From positions 1 through 64,000 of the forward strand of contig JBDTSV010000155.1 of assembly GCA_039930985.1 (NCBI GenBank): a stretch of DNA of 64,000 bases, read 5' to 3'. Origin of the DNA: CADEED01 sp039930985 (lineage in GTDB: Bacteria > Pseudomonadota > Gammaproteobacteria > Steroidobacterales > Steroidobacteraceae). Each line of letters starts with the position of its first letter. Position 1 is the first letter of the stretch. A program made the translations under genes and the position numbers. Positions 1 to 8,946 of the stretch are shown here, one piece after another. A model generated the notes under the pieces. It did no database searches. It saw only the letters and a list, made by a program, of their open reading frames with translations, and was not told where the DNA came from.

Positions 1-507
1 CGTGAAGAGTTCGAGCGACGTGGTCAGGAAATCCGGACCGTCGCAATCCGGTTCCGCGTAGGACACCAGCGGTGAATCCAGCAGCTCTCGAAGCCGCAGT
101 CCGGACATTCGCGAGGCAAAGGACACGACCAGAAAGGTGTGCGCGAATTCCACGTTCTTGATGAGGGGCGTGTTGCCGGCCCAGTTCGCGAGCCGATGCA
201 ATTCCACTCCACGCGCCGGAAACACAATAAAACGCGCCGGCAGTGGATCCGCTGTCGGCGCGTTGTCGCGACCCTTGCTTCGACGATAAGACATTCCTGC
301 CCAGCGGGCGCAGGCCGCGCGCTGGTCGAATCGCTCATGCCCGAGCGAATCGAAATACGCGGTGACGGCCGGTGGCGCACGTTGCCTCTGCGAAGCAGAG
401 ACTTCACTTTCGCCGCAGATCTCCGGAACCGCGGCGCGCGCCAAGGACACGCCGAGCACCGCCGCTGTAAGCAGCGTCCACGGCGATCGGATGCCCCGGC
501 ACTTCAT
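1..507 (-). CDS. Secreted protein with I9-like propeptide segment, possible subtilase (C-terminus beyond window)
   Basis: An open frame starts with ATG at 505-507 and stays open to base 1, so 169 residues are visible and the rest lies outside the window. The first 25 or so residues form a signal peptide (basic start, then WTLLTAAVLGVSLARA). Residues about 92-155 contain RFIVFPARGVELHRLANWAG and then LRELLDSPLVSYAEPDC, which has the shape of an inhibitor-I9 subtilisin propeptide (an early FIV strand and a closing V-YAEPD strand). The protease domain itself is not in view, so the S8 assignment is inference. The start lies 12 bases after the stop of the small secreted protein upstream, and the order CHAT, CHAT, small protein, this gene suggests one operon. 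It could also be another secreted protein with a ferredoxin-like prodomain. Confidence 0.5.
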   Translation of the reverse strand, partial: MKCRGIRSPWTLLTAAVLGVSLARAAVPEICGESEVSASQRQRAPPAVTAYFDSLGHERFDQRAACARWAGMSYRRSKGRDNAPTADPLPARFIVFPARGVELHRLANWAGNTPLIKNVEFAHTFLVVSFASRMSGLRLRELLDSPLVSYAEPDCDGPDFLTTSLELFT

Positions 508-519
508 CCGCTGACCGCT

Positions 520-1074
520 TTAGCCGCCGCCACCGATGACGATGCCGCCGCCGGTCAGGCGTGAGGGCGAATCAACGAGAATGGCCACCGACTGCTTGCC
601 CGACGGTCCCCCCGCTACCGGGAAGACGATCACGTCGTGCAATTCCACAGCGCCCTTGCCCGTGGCCGGTTGCAGCGCGACATCCTTGCCGCGCAGGCGA
701 TGGCACGAGGCCAGCACTTCCGCGTTACCCGCCTTCACATCTTCGACGGTGCAAAAACGTTCAGCGCGCGTCAGCGTCAGAACGAGATTGCAACCCGGGG
801 CCATATCCATGTGCCACTGACCCTTTTGCGACGCGACCTGACGTGTGCAGACGCGCACGTTGTTGGCGTCGGCATCGTACGTAAACGTGAGCTTGCCGCC
901 GACCGGCATCAGGTTGTTCGAGCTCGCGGACTCGATCGTGATTTCCTTTCCGACCAATCCGGCAATCGACGCATCTGGTTCGGCGGCCATTGCGGCTGTC
1001 GCACCTAACAACATTGCGGCGGCGAACGCCGCCGTCATCCTCATTCTCGACGACTCAACAAATTGAAACTGCAT
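520..1074 (-). CDS. Small secreted protein of unknown function
   Basis: This encodes 184 residues. An AAGGAG ribosome-binding site lies 7 bases before the ATG and supports this start. A signal peptide covers residues 1 to about 31, with likely cleavage after AMA. The mature part has four cysteines (in VRVCTRQ, PGCNLV, RFCTVE and ASCHRL), which could form two disulphides in the periplasm. The C-terminus is glycine-rich (GGGIVIGGGG). I do not recognise the family. The gene sits between the TPR-CHAT lipoprotein genes upstream and the propeptide-bearing secreted protein downstream, all on the same strand with short gaps, so it probably belongs to the same exported system, perhaps as a substrate, inhibitor or partner of the protease-like members. 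That role is inference from position only. Confidence 0.75.
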   Translation of the reverse strand: MQFQFVESSRMRMTAAFAAAMLLGATAAMAAEPDASIAGLVGKEITIESASSNNLMPVGGKLTFTYDADANNVRVCTRQVASQKGQWHMDMAPGCNLVLTLTRAERFCTVEDVKAGNAEVLASCHRLRGKDVALQPATGKGAVELHDVIVFPVAGGPSGKQSVAILVDSPSRLTGGGIVIGGGG

Positions 1075-1124
1075 TTTCGTACTCCTTGGGAAATTGAAGC
1101 CCTGCTCAATGAACTGCCTGCGGG

Positions 1125-4100
1125 TCAGGGAAACTCATTGGCCCGCACCACAAAACTTGACCACACCGCGGTATTGCCCAATCCGCGGGTGCGCAACTGC
1201 GCGGCGCGCAACGCGTCCGCCGCGCGACCGCTGAGGCGATAGGCTCGGTAAAATTCGTTCATGAATCTGGCGGTGGCGGCGTCTTCGATGGGCCACAGCG
1301 CCGCGACGACCGAACGCGACCCATTGGCGAGAAATCCATAGGCGAGGCCGAGGACCCCTTCGCCGCGCAGTCGTCCACCGTCGCCGGTGTCGCAACCCGA
1401 CAGAACCACCAGGTCGGCTCGCAGGCCCGACGCTCTGATTTCGTTGACGGACAGTTTCGAATCAGTGAGCAGCGCGCCATCCGGCGAGTACTCGCTGAGA
1501 TACAACGCGGACTGCTCCGGCGCATCCGCGCGTGCCACGGCGTGTGTGGCAAAGTGCAGGACGGACAGATTGCCCTGCGCCAGCCGCAGCACTCGCGCGC
1601 CGGTCGCGTCGAATCCACTGATCTGGAGAGTGTCGGTCGCCCCAAGCGCGCTCGATACCGCGCGCGCCTCGAGTGCGGAGTAGGGCAATCTCGTGAGCTT
1701 GTTAGGCGACACCGGCAGTGGTCCCCGTAGAGTGCCGCCCTTGCCGCCCGAGGCCATCAGCCGGCGGTCGTCGGCGGCGTAGACGGGATCGAAGACCACC
1801 GCCACGTGTTTGCCGCGCGCCGAGGTCGTGTGTGCGCCCTGCAATGCGAGCCCGAGCGATGGCGAGTAGCCGAGGACAAATCGGTCCAGGAGCACCTGGT
1901 GAGCCGTGCCGGGCAGCGGCAGGGCGGCGAATGGCAAACCATTCAGTGGCCCGTCGGGGATCACCAGCATGCGCTTCTCGGTGACATTGTTGAGTAGTCC
2001 CGCGAGCAGACGCCTGCCGGCGTCGCGTGCCGCGGAAGGGGTGAACCGCTGAGCCTCGACGAACTCGTCGGTGACGCTGGCCAGATCCGCTCGCCCGCTG
2101 AGCGTGGCGTGGCGCAGTTCATTTCGCCGCAGCAACCACGCATGCGTGGTCGCATCACCCACGAAGTACGCCAGTACCACCGTGTCCGGTGGCAGGCGAG
2201 ACTGAAGTTCATGCAGCGAACTGGTGAGCGCGCCGCTTCCCGCCGCCACCGAGTCCTGCCGTACGCGGTGCGCATCGATTTGCGCGCGTGTTTCGACGAT
2301 GGCGCGGCGTAACTCCTGGGTGCCCAAATCGTCCGCGTCGACAGTCTGCATGCGCGCTTCGAGTCGCAGCTGCTGCGAGGTCAGCTGCGCGCGCAGTGCG
2401 TCGCCCTTCGGATCGACGGGCCGGGCATCTCGGCGGGACTCGTCAGCGAGCAGATCGGCGAGCGAGCGAGCGCGCACGTTCTCCGCGATCTGGAATGCGC
2501 GCCAGGCCTTCTCGCTGTCGTCCCTTCCGTCGTCGGCCAACTCCGCAGCAATGCGCACTTCATAGGGCAGATAGCGCGCCGAAAGAAAGCGCGCGCGCCA
2601 TTCCGGATTGGCGGATTTGACGCGGATACGGCCGACTATCGACACAGCTTCGTCCGCAGCCGCAATGGCGCCGGGCACGTCGTTTGATGCCAGTAACGCC
2701 TGCGACAGCGCGGTATTCGTGTCGATGCGATTGAATTCGAGCCCGAGTGCGACGTATTGCTTGTCGGCAGCGCGCAGATCGGCAATCGCAGCCGCAAGAT
2801 CTTTCTGGACGAGTCTCAGCCGGCCGCGCTCGGCCAGAGCTTCGGCGCGCGACAGAGGATTTGCGGATTGCAGCGCCTTGGCCAGCTCGCCCTCCGAGCC
2901 CCGCAGATCGCCGAGCGCGCGCAACTCGCTGGCGATCAGCACGCGCGAGCGCGCGACGTTTTGTGGATTGACATCCATCTGCACAGACTTGCGCAGGTAC
3001 TCGAGGGCGAGGTCGTGTTGACCCAAAGCGGAGGCCGCGTTGCCGGCAACACGAAGCGCCGGCGCTTCGCGGGCGGTGTCACCGATACGTTCCTGCACTT
3101 CGATCGCGGAGCGCAGTGTTTCGAGCGAACGTTGCAGGTCGCCGGTACGAAAATACAGGCCACCGAGCGCGGCCAGCTGGAGTGCCTGTTCGAGCGGCCG
3201 ATCCTGCGCGACGTACATCTGCAGTGCGTCGGTGTGCAGCTCCAGCGCGCGGTCGAAGTCCCCGAGAGCGATGAGGCAGAAGCCATAGTTGTTGAGAATT
3301 GCCGCGTACAGCGCCGGCTGAAGATCGCGTTCGATCAGCGGCAGCAATTGCGAATATTCCCGCGCCGCCTCGGCGATGAATCCGACGCGATAGTGGACCC
3401 AGCCGAGATTCGCGAGCGACGTGACCTCTTCACCGACGTCCTTGTTTGCGCGCGCCATCTCGATGGCCTGGGTGAAGAACTTCGCGGCGTTCGAGTCCTC
3501 GCCGAGATAGACCGAACGCACTCCACGCATGTTGACGGCGTATTCCGCGCTGACTGGCAAGCCCCGTTTGGTGAAGAACTCCGCGGCTTCGGCGAGGCGG
3601 CGATCGGCCGCGTCGTAAAGCGCGCGCTGTGCCGCGCGTTGTGTGCTCGCGTTCATGGCAGACGCGATTTCGAGCTCGGCCGCCGCGCGCAAGGTTGCGG
3701 CGTTTTGGATGCCCACCTCGTCATCAATGTCTTCGTACGATTCGGTGGCGGCCTCTGCGGCCCGGATCGCAGCGAGACGGTCCTCGATCAGCAGATATTG
3801 CAGATGTCCGAGGGTGTATTGGGTCTGGGCCTGGGCGGCGTCGTCGCGCGCCAGCCCGAAGTGTGCGACCGCTTCGTTCAACAGCGCGGCGGCCTTCGTC
3901 CAGGACTCGCGACCGCCGGCCGCGGTCTGCGCTCCCGCAAGGCCGAACGCCGTGTAACCTAGTTCGCGTTCGTCCGGCGTCGAATTGTCAGCGCGCCGCC
4001 AGCGAGCCGCGCGCAGCGTCACGTTGCCGCGCTTGGCACGGTGATCGACGCTGCGCAGCTCGACGCGGAACTCTGCGGCGCTCTTGAGACTAGCTACCTG

Positions 4101-4415
4101 AACCTGGATGCCATGCCGCGGCACCGCGTCCTGCACTTCAACGTGTTTGCCGACGCCGCCGTCGACCACCATGCGCAGGTCGATGTCCTGTTCGCGAGCC
4201 TCGATGAGGTAGGTTCCCGCGGCCAGGTGCAGCGTCACGACCGTCGGCGTGTTGCCCGCGACGGCGAGCTTGGCCGAATAGGTGGTCAACAGATCGTCCG
4301 CGTCGTTCCTGGCGCACGCCGCGAGCGCGAGTGCGCCGACACCGCAGACGATTTGCAGCACGCGCGTCCGCGAAAAATTTTCCAGGTAGGTAGCGACGCG
4401 ATCGCGCACGCACAT
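1125..4415 (-). CDS. TPR-CHAT domain lipoprotein, copy 1
   Basis: This encodes 1096 residues. The N-terminus is a hydrophobic segment ending in the lipobox LAAC (Cys about 34), so the protein is probably membrane-anchored and periplasmic. Residues about 45-130 form a beta-rich module (GTYLIEAREQDIDLR) shared with the paralogue. Residues about 150-640 are TPR-like helical repeats. From about 780 to the end lies a CHAT domain, a caspase-like cysteine peptidase fold: the His of HFATHA is residue 958 and the Cys of LSGCDTG is residue 1008, so the catalytic dyad is intact. The C-terminus keeps the family's GEGVLGLAYGFLANGS and VVAALWPIED blocks. It is a tandem duplicate of the next gene upstream. 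Known CHAT proteins are peptidases, often with TPR partners; the substrate here is unknown. Confidence 0.9.
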   Translation of the reverse strand: MCVRDRVATYLENFSRTRVLQIVCGVGALALAACARNDADDLLTTYSAKLAVAGNTPTVVTLHLAAGTYLIEAREQDIDLRMVVDGGVGKHVEVQDAVPRHGIQVQVASLKSAAEFRVELRSVDHRAKRGNVTLRAARWRRADNSTPDERELGYTAFGLAGAQTAAGGRESWTKAAALLNEAVAHFGLARDDAAQAQTQYTLGHLQYLLIEDRLAAIRAAEAATESYEDIDDEVGIQNAATLRAAAELEIASAMNASTQRAAQRALYDAADRRLAEAAEFFTKRGLPVSAEYAVNMRGVRSVYLGEDSNAAKFFTQAIEMARANKDVGEEVTSLANLGWVHYRVGFIAEAAREYSQLLPLIERDLQPALYAAILNNYGFCLIALGDFDRALELHTDALQMYVAQDRPLEQALQLAALGGLYFRTGDLQRSLETLRSAIEVQERIGDTAREAPALRVAGNAASALGQHDLALEYLRKSVQMDVNPQNVARSRVLIASELRALGDLRGSEGELAKALQSANPLSRAEALAERGRLRLVQKDLAAAIADLRAADKQYVALGLEFNRIDTNTALSQALLASNDVPGAIAAADEAVSIVGRIRVKSANPEWRARFLSARYLPYEVRIAAELADDGRDDSEKAWRAFQIAENVRARSLADLLADESRRDARPVDPKGDALRAQLTSQQLRLEARMQTVDADDLGTQELRRAIVETRAQIDAHRVRQDSVAAGSGALTSSLHELQSRLPPDTVVLAYFVGDATTHAWLLRRNELRHATLSGRADLASVTDEFVEAQRFTPSAARDAGRRLLAGLLNNVTEKRMLVIPDGPLNGLPFAALPLPGTAHQVLLDRFVLGYSPSLGLALQGAHTTSARGKHVAVVFDPVYAADDRRLMASGGKGGTLRGPLPVSPNKLTRLPYSALEARAVSSALGATDTLQISGFDATGARVLRLAQGNLSVLHFATHAVARADAPEQSALYLSEYSPDGALLTDSKLSVNEIRASGLRADLVVLSGCDTGDGGRLRGEGVLGLAYGFLANGSRSVVAALWPIEDAATARFMNEFYRAYRLSGRAADALRAAQLRTRGLGNTAVWSSFVVRANEFP

Positions 4416-4590
4416 TTGAAGCGAATCCCACGCGGCGGGGGCTAAGGTTTACAGGCACATGCATTGTGCCGCAATCGGTGGCGGAATTAGTAGGCAGGGT
4501 TTGTAGTAAGTTCACCTGAAGAATATTTTCGTCGCCGGTGCGCGCAGGTGAGAGAAATCGCCAGGTCGTGACACTTAATACAAATGGCCT
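4416..4590 (-). promoter_or_regulatory. Upstream region of TPR-CHAT copy 1 (duplicated block)
   Basis: The 250-base gap before copy 1 holds three blocks that recur in the same order upstream of copy 2. Read on the minus strand they are GTGTCACGAC followed 14 bases after GTGTCA by CTCTCAC, then ACTTACTACAAACCCTGC continuing to CCTACT (plus-strand 4490-4511), then GTGCCTGTAAAC nearer the gene. Conserved blocks upstream of two diverged coding sequences suggest a shared promoter or operator. No sigma-70 pair stands out, and an alternative sigma factor site is possible. Confidence 0.55.
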
Positions 4591-4665
4591 GCGTGCGCAC
4601 GCGGTCAACACCGGCCGCAGCGGCCATGAATTCAGTCTGGTAGTTAGAAAACCGCCCCGGCGGGT

Positions 4666-7600
4666 TCAGGGCAGTTCGTTCGCCCGAACCACGAAGCTGG
4701 ACCACACGGCGGAGTCGGCCGTGCCGCGGGTGCGCAGCTGGGCCGTACGCAGCGCATCAGAGGCGCGCCCGGAGGCCCTGTAGGCGGCATAGAACTCCTC
4801 CATGAAACGCGCGGTGAGCGCGTCTTCCACCGGCCAGAGGGACGCAATCACCGTGTGCGAGCCATTGGCGAGAAATCCGTAGGTGAGACCGAGCACGCCT
4901 TCGCCACGAAGCTCCCGGCCATCGCCAGTCGCGCAGCCGCTCAGCACGACGATATCGGCCCGCAAGCCAATGCGCGCGATGTCATCGACTGTGAGACGGT
5001 CATTGGCCAGCAACGAACCGTCGGCGGCGTATTCGGAGAGGAACAGCGCGGACTGTTCGGGTGCGTCGCGTCGTGCCACGGCGTGCGTGGCGAAGTGAAG
5101 CACCTCGAGGTCCGCTGACGGCAGCTCGATGACGCGCCGCACGGTCGCATTGAATCCCGCGAGTTCAATGACGTCGTTGCCGGTGAACGCCCGGACTACC
5201 GCTCTCGCCTCGATCGCGGAATAGGGCAGGCGCGCGAGCCGACCGGCCGACCCTTCAGCGCCGCGGTAGTTCGCCGCGCCGTTGGCAGCGACCGACAGCC
5301 GCCGATCGTCGGGCGTGTAGACCGGGTCGGAGATCACTGCGACGCGGCTCTGCTGCATTGGGTGCCTGGCCGCGGGATGCATGGCGAGCGCGAGTGATGG
5401 CGCGGCCGCAACCACAAACCGGTCGATCAACATCTCGTTCGGCCGGCCGTGCGGCAATGGCAACGCCGCGAACGGCAGGCCGTTCAGTGGCCCGTCGGGA
5501 AGCACCAGCAGCCGCCGGGCGCTCACGCCGGTCAGCAGGTTGCCTAACAATGGCGCGAACATCGGATCGTCGGTGGTCTTGCGGCGATTGCGCTGGCGTT
5601 CGACGAATGTACTTACGAGTTCCTGGATCGCACGGCGTCCCGGAAGTGCGCTGTGACGCAGCTCAGTGCGCGTGAGCAACCATGCGTGCGAACGCTGGTC
5701 GCCGACGAAGTACGCCAGCACAGCGGTGTCCGCCGGCAGGGCCGCCTGCACCGCTTCACGCGTTTCCGCGATGGCGAGCCGATTGCTCGGCTGGATGCCG
5801 CGCTTACCGAGCAACCGCGCTTCGAGGCGTGCCTGAACCTCGTCGATCAGCCGCCTGGTCTTGAAGACCTCGGCATCGTCCGTGCTTCCTTTGCGCATGC
5901 GGCGCTCGAGGTCGACCTGCAGGGCAGTCATGCGCTCGGGCAGCCGATCCGCATCTTCGTCGCGCGGATCCTTGAGGCTTGCCGCGTGGGTGAGCCGGTC
6001 GGTGAGCGATCGCGCGCGGATCGCTTCCGCAACGCGAAACGCTTCCCAGATCGCGGCCGGATCCCCGGACTTGGCACCCGCAAGATCGGTTTCGATGCGA
6101 GCTTCGTAGGGGGCGTAGCTCGCCGACAGGAAGCGCGCGCGCAACTCGGGATTGGCCGAGTTCACGCGGATGCGGGTTTCGATTTCCACGGCAATGTCGG
6201 CGGCCTCGCGCGCGCCCTGCACGTCGCCCGCGGCGAGCAGGGCGAACGCCAGCGCGGAGCTGCTGTCGATGCGGTTGAAATCGAGATTGAGGCGCGCGTA
6301 GATGGCATCGGCCGCGCGCAGATCGGCGAGCGCGTCGGCGCTGCGATGCTGCTTCTGACGCAGCCGCGCACGTTCGGCCAGTGCGTCGGCACGAGTCGGT
6401 TCGCTCGGCGCCAGCAGCACCTGCGCCAGCAGTTTCTCCGCGCCGCGCAAGTCGCCGAGCGCACGCAGCTCCCCGGCGATCAGCACGCGGGTGCGTTCGA
6501 TGGAGATGGCGTTCTTGTCCTGGCGTTCCGAGCGGCGCAGGTACTCGAGCGCGATATCGTGTGTCCCAAGCTCGGCGGCGGCGTTTCCCGCGAGGCGCAG
6601 CGCCGAGACATGTCCGGCCTGGTCGCGCACGCGTTCATACAGCGGGAACGCGCTTTCGATGGTGGCCAGTGCGCGCTCGACATTGCCGCTGCGGAATTGG
6701 ATCGACGCCAGCGCCGCGAGCTCGCGCGCCGTCTGGCTGTCATCGCCGCGGGCCGAAAACAATCCCAGCGCTTCAGTGTGCAGCAGCAGCGCGCGGTCGA
6801 ATTCACCGAGCGCGATGAGTCCATAGCCCAGATTGCTGATGAGCGTTGCGTACAGGTCCGGATTGCGATCGCGCTCGACGAGCGGCAACACGGACTCGAA
6901 CATGGCCACCGACTGAGCGACGTTGCCCTGGCGCGCCGCGATGGAGGCGAGATTCTGCGTGGCGCGAACTTCGAACATCTTGTCGCCGCGAGCGATGGCG
7001 CGCGCGCGGATCACTCGATATACCTCTGCGGTCGGTTCGTCGTCGCCGAGCACCGTGTCGCGGATGCAACTCACGTTGAGCGCATTCATCGCGTCGGTGT
7101 GCATGTCATGCGCTTCGAAGTAGGTTTGCGCCCGTTTTACGCGCGCTACAGCGGTATCGAGCAGTGAGCGTTGTTCGGCGCGCGGAACCTCCGGGCCCAT
7201 TCCCGAGGCGATGTTGAATTCATGGAGAGCCCGCAGTACGGCGGCGCGCGCCGCGCCGGTCTCGTCGCCGGCCGCCTCAAAATGCGCCTGCGCGGACGCC
7301 GCGGTTCTGCGTCCGTCCTCGAACTGGTAGAGCAGGTTGAATTCGACGTAGCCGCGCTGGTATTCAGCCTCGGCCAGTGCCTGCAGGTCGTTCGCCGCCT
7401 CGAAATGCGCCGCTGCCAGACGCATCGGTTGAATCGCCGCGCGCCATGAGGCCGTATCGGTTTTCGCGATCAGCTCGTTGCCCTTGCCGAGCGCCATGTA
7501 ACCGAGCAGACGTTCATCGAGTGGCGCGTTCGGCGGGCCTTGAGGCCAGCGCAGGATGCGCAGCGCTGCCGAGCCGCGCCAGGTGCGCTGGTCGATGCTC

Positions 7601-7959
7601 GACAGCGTTACGCGTACCGTCGCCGGCTGGTCGAGACTAACTACCGTGCGATGCAGTCCATGGCGAAGATACGCGTCGGCCAGTTCGGTGTGCAGGTTGC
7701 CGGAATCGATGCGAACGCGCAGGTCGATATCGTGTTCGCGGATCTCGACCACGTACACGCCGGCCCGCAATTGGCGAACCAGCGACTGGGGCTTGATGCC
7801 CTGGACGTTGAGCTCAGTGGAAAACTCGACCAGCGGTTCGGTCTCCAGGGCGCCCGAACAGCCGAAAAGCCAAAGCACCGGCAACGCGCACAGAGCTGGG
7901 AAATATCGAGCGCTCAAATTTTCATTCTTTTTCGTCACGGCGCCACGGCGCACGCACAT
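4666..7959 (-). CDS. TPR-CHAT domain lipoprotein, copy 2
   Basis: This encodes 1097 residues from the ATG at 7957-7959. I chose this start over one 10 codons earlier because both paralogues then begin MCVR. A lipobox LFGC (Cys about 34) indicates a lipoprotein. The architecture matches copy 1: a beta module (GVYVVEIREHDIDLR), a long TPR-like helical region, and a C-terminal CHAT domain with His 959 (HFATHA) and Cys 1009 (LSGCATG). The last 90 residues are very close to copy 1, while the middle has diverged, so the duplication is not recent. It is the first gene of the minus-strand cluster that continues through copy 1, the small secreted protein and the propeptide-bearing gene. Because copy 1 keeps its own upstream block, the two may be transcribed separately. 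Confidence 0.9.
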   Translation of the reverse strand: MCVRRGAVTKKNENLSARYFPALCALPVLWLFGCSGALETEPLVEFSTELNVQGIKPQSLVRQLRAGVYVVEIREHDIDLRVRIDSGNLHTELADAYLRHGLHRTVVSLDQPATVRVTLSSIDQRTWRGSAALRILRWPQGPPNAPLDERLLGYMALGKGNELIAKTDTASWRAAIQPMRLAAAHFEAANDLQALAEAEYQRGYVEFNLLYQFEDGRRTAASAQAHFEAAGDETGAARAAVLRALHEFNIASGMGPEVPRAEQRSLLDTAVARVKRAQTYFEAHDMHTDAMNALNVSCIRDTVLGDDEPTAEVYRVIRARAIARGDKMFEVRATQNLASIAARQGNVAQSVAMFESVLPLVERDRNPDLYATLISNLGYGLIALGEFDRALLLHTEALGLFSARGDDSQTARELAALASIQFRSGNVERALATIESAFPLYERVRDQAGHVSALRLAGNAAAELGTHDIALEYLRRSERQDKNAISIERTRVLIAGELRALGDLRGAEKLLAQVLLAPSEPTRADALAERARLRQKQHRSADALADLRAADAIYARLNLDFNRIDSSSALAFALLAAGDVQGAREAADIAVEIETRIRVNSANPELRARFLSASYAPYEARIETDLAGAKSGDPAAIWEAFRVAEAIRARSLTDRLTHAASLKDPRDEDADRLPERMTALQVDLERRMRKGSTDDAEVFKTRRLIDEVQARLEARLLGKRGIQPSNRLAIAETREAVQAALPADTAVLAYFVGDQRSHAWLLTRTELRHSALPGRRAIQELVSTFVERQRNRRKTTDDPMFAPLLGNLLTGVSARRLLVLPDGPLNGLPFAALPLPHGRPNEMLIDRFVVAAAPSLALAMHPAARHPMQQSRVAVISDPVYTPDDRRLSVAANGAANYRGAEGSAGRLARLPYSAIEARAVVRAFTGNDVIELAGFNATVRRVIELPSADLEVLHFATHAVARRDAPEQSALFLSEYAADGSLLANDRLTVDDIARIGLRADIVVLSGCATGDGRELRGEGVLGLTYGFLANGSHTVIASLWPVEDALTARFMEEFYAAYRASGRASDALRTAQLRTRGTADSAVWSSFVVRANELP

Positions 7960-7984
7960 CCTGGTGTGTCCCCTTCCGACCGGG

Positions 7985-8130
7985 CTCAATGTTTACAGGC
8001 ACCTGCGCCGCCTCGCAATCGCCAATAGAAAAAGTAGGCAGGGTTTGTAGTAAGTCCTTGATTGAAAATAGTTTGTACTTATGTCAGGGCGAAGTGAGAG
8101 AAACCCTGAAGTCATGACACTACATAGTGA
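7985..8130 (-). promoter_or_regulatory. Upstream region of TPR-CHAT copy 2 (duplicated block)
   Basis: This contains the same ordered blocks as the region upstream of copy 1: GTGTCATGAC with CTCTCAC 14 bases after GTGTCA, the 22-base identical core at plus-strand 8034-8055, and GTGCCTGTAAAC near 7991-8003. It is also the divergent region shared with the plus-strand gene that starts at 8165. Confidence 0.55.
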
Positions 8131-8164
8131 CCGGACCAAAAAGGCCGGCATCAACAGGGGCAGG

Positions 8165-8884
8165 ATGAATAGCGCCGACGTATTTTCGCTCGAGTTCGAC
8201 ATGCTGACGCGTACGTCGTTGCTCGCGAAAGTCCTCGAACGCTTTCGATCGACGGAGATCGGTGCCGGCACCCATCGGCAGCTGCTTCTCGAGTTCAACC
8301 ACGTCATCAATGTCCATTCGCGCCTGCGGGAAGTCGCGGCGGATGTCGTCCCGCCCGAAGACTGGTCGTCCTGGCAGGACCTGCTCGCCGTGCCGGGCCT
8401 CGCCTTCGAGCAAGGACGCTCGTTTCTGGATGACCTGCGTGCCCTCGGGCTCAATTCCATGGACAGCGTGTCGCTGACTCCGCTGCCACAAACCATCGCT
8501 CTGGCGGCATACGCGCATTACCAGCTGGTCGAGCGCGCCACCGTCGGCCTCGTCGGCTACCTGTGGTTCTTCGAGCGCATGCCACGTCTGTTTTATCCGC
8601 TGTGGAGCGACGCTTGCCGGCGTGGCGGTGTCCCGGAAAAGGCGCAACGGGCGCTGGCGGAAGGCGCGGTCATCGATGCAGCGCGCGATCGGCAGATGGT
8701 GACGAGCTGCCAGCACATCGTCAGGCGGCCCCGCGATCTGGGACTCGCGACCCAAAGCCTCCACGACACGGCGGAATTGTTTGCCACCATGGTGGATGCC
8801 GCCCTGCAGCGCGCCGAGCGGCGACCGCTGGCAGTGCCCGGGAGCGTGGTGGCGGTGGGCGGCGGTATCGGCCAGGTCGCCTAG
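8165..8884 (+). CDS. Haem-oxygenase-fold-like protein (iron-containing redox enzyme type)
   Basis: This encodes 239 residues. I start it at the ATG at 8165 because AGGGG lies 4 bases upstream; an in-frame ATG at 8114 would place codons inside the block conserved before the CHAT genes. The protein is predicted all-helical. Its pattern, with FNHVINVHSRL near the N-terminus, a central AYAHYQLVERATVGLVGYLWFFE helix pair (positions about 116-138) and a late helix with SLHDTAELFATMVDAAL, resembles the TenA/PqqC/haem-oxygenase-like superfamily, in which His and Glu residues bind a di-iron or cofactor site. I cannot name a substrate. It is divergent from the TPR-CHAT cluster and followed by a short palindrome and an exonuclease gene. 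Confidence 0.45.
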   Translation: MNSADVFSLEFDMLTRTSLLAKVLERFRSTEIGAGTHRQLLLEFNHVINVHSRLREVAADVVPPEDWSSWQDLLAVPGLAFEQGRSFLDDLRALGLNSMDSVSLTPLPQTIALAAYAHYQLVERATVGLVGYLWFFERMPRLFYPLWSDACRRGGVPEKAQRALAEGAVIDAARDRQMVTSCQHIVRRPRDLGLATQSLHDTAELFATMVDAALQRAERRPLAVPGSVVAVGGGIGQVA

Positions 8885-8893
8885 AACCGCGCC

Positions 8894-8911
8894 GACAGAC
8901 TCAAGTCTGTC
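8894..8911. repeat. Short GACAG palindrome
   Basis: This is a perfect inverted repeat with 8-base arms, gacagact and agtctgtc, and a 2-base loop, followed by CCCC. It shares the GACAG...CTGTCCCC core with the larger palindrome at 58185-58241 and lies in the 62-base gap between two genes. Confidence 0.5.
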
Positions 8912-8946
8912 CCCACACGAACGCGGAGCCCCTTTACTATCCGCGC

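Noticed and set aside
2757..3962. Plus-strand open frame of 401 codons inside TPR-CHAT copy 1
   Set aside because: It is antisense to a gene with clear domains. Such frames are common opposite GC-rich genes, and the product has no recognisable motif.
5653..7167. Plus-strand open frame of 504 codons inside TPR-CHAT copy 2
   Set aside because: It is an antisense shadow of the TPR region with composition typical of a frame mirrored from a GC-rich gene.
1125..7959. TPR-CHAT proteins as part of a type III-E CRISPR system
   Set aside because: No Cas7-11-like gene or CRISPR array is present and the proteins have lipoprotein signals.
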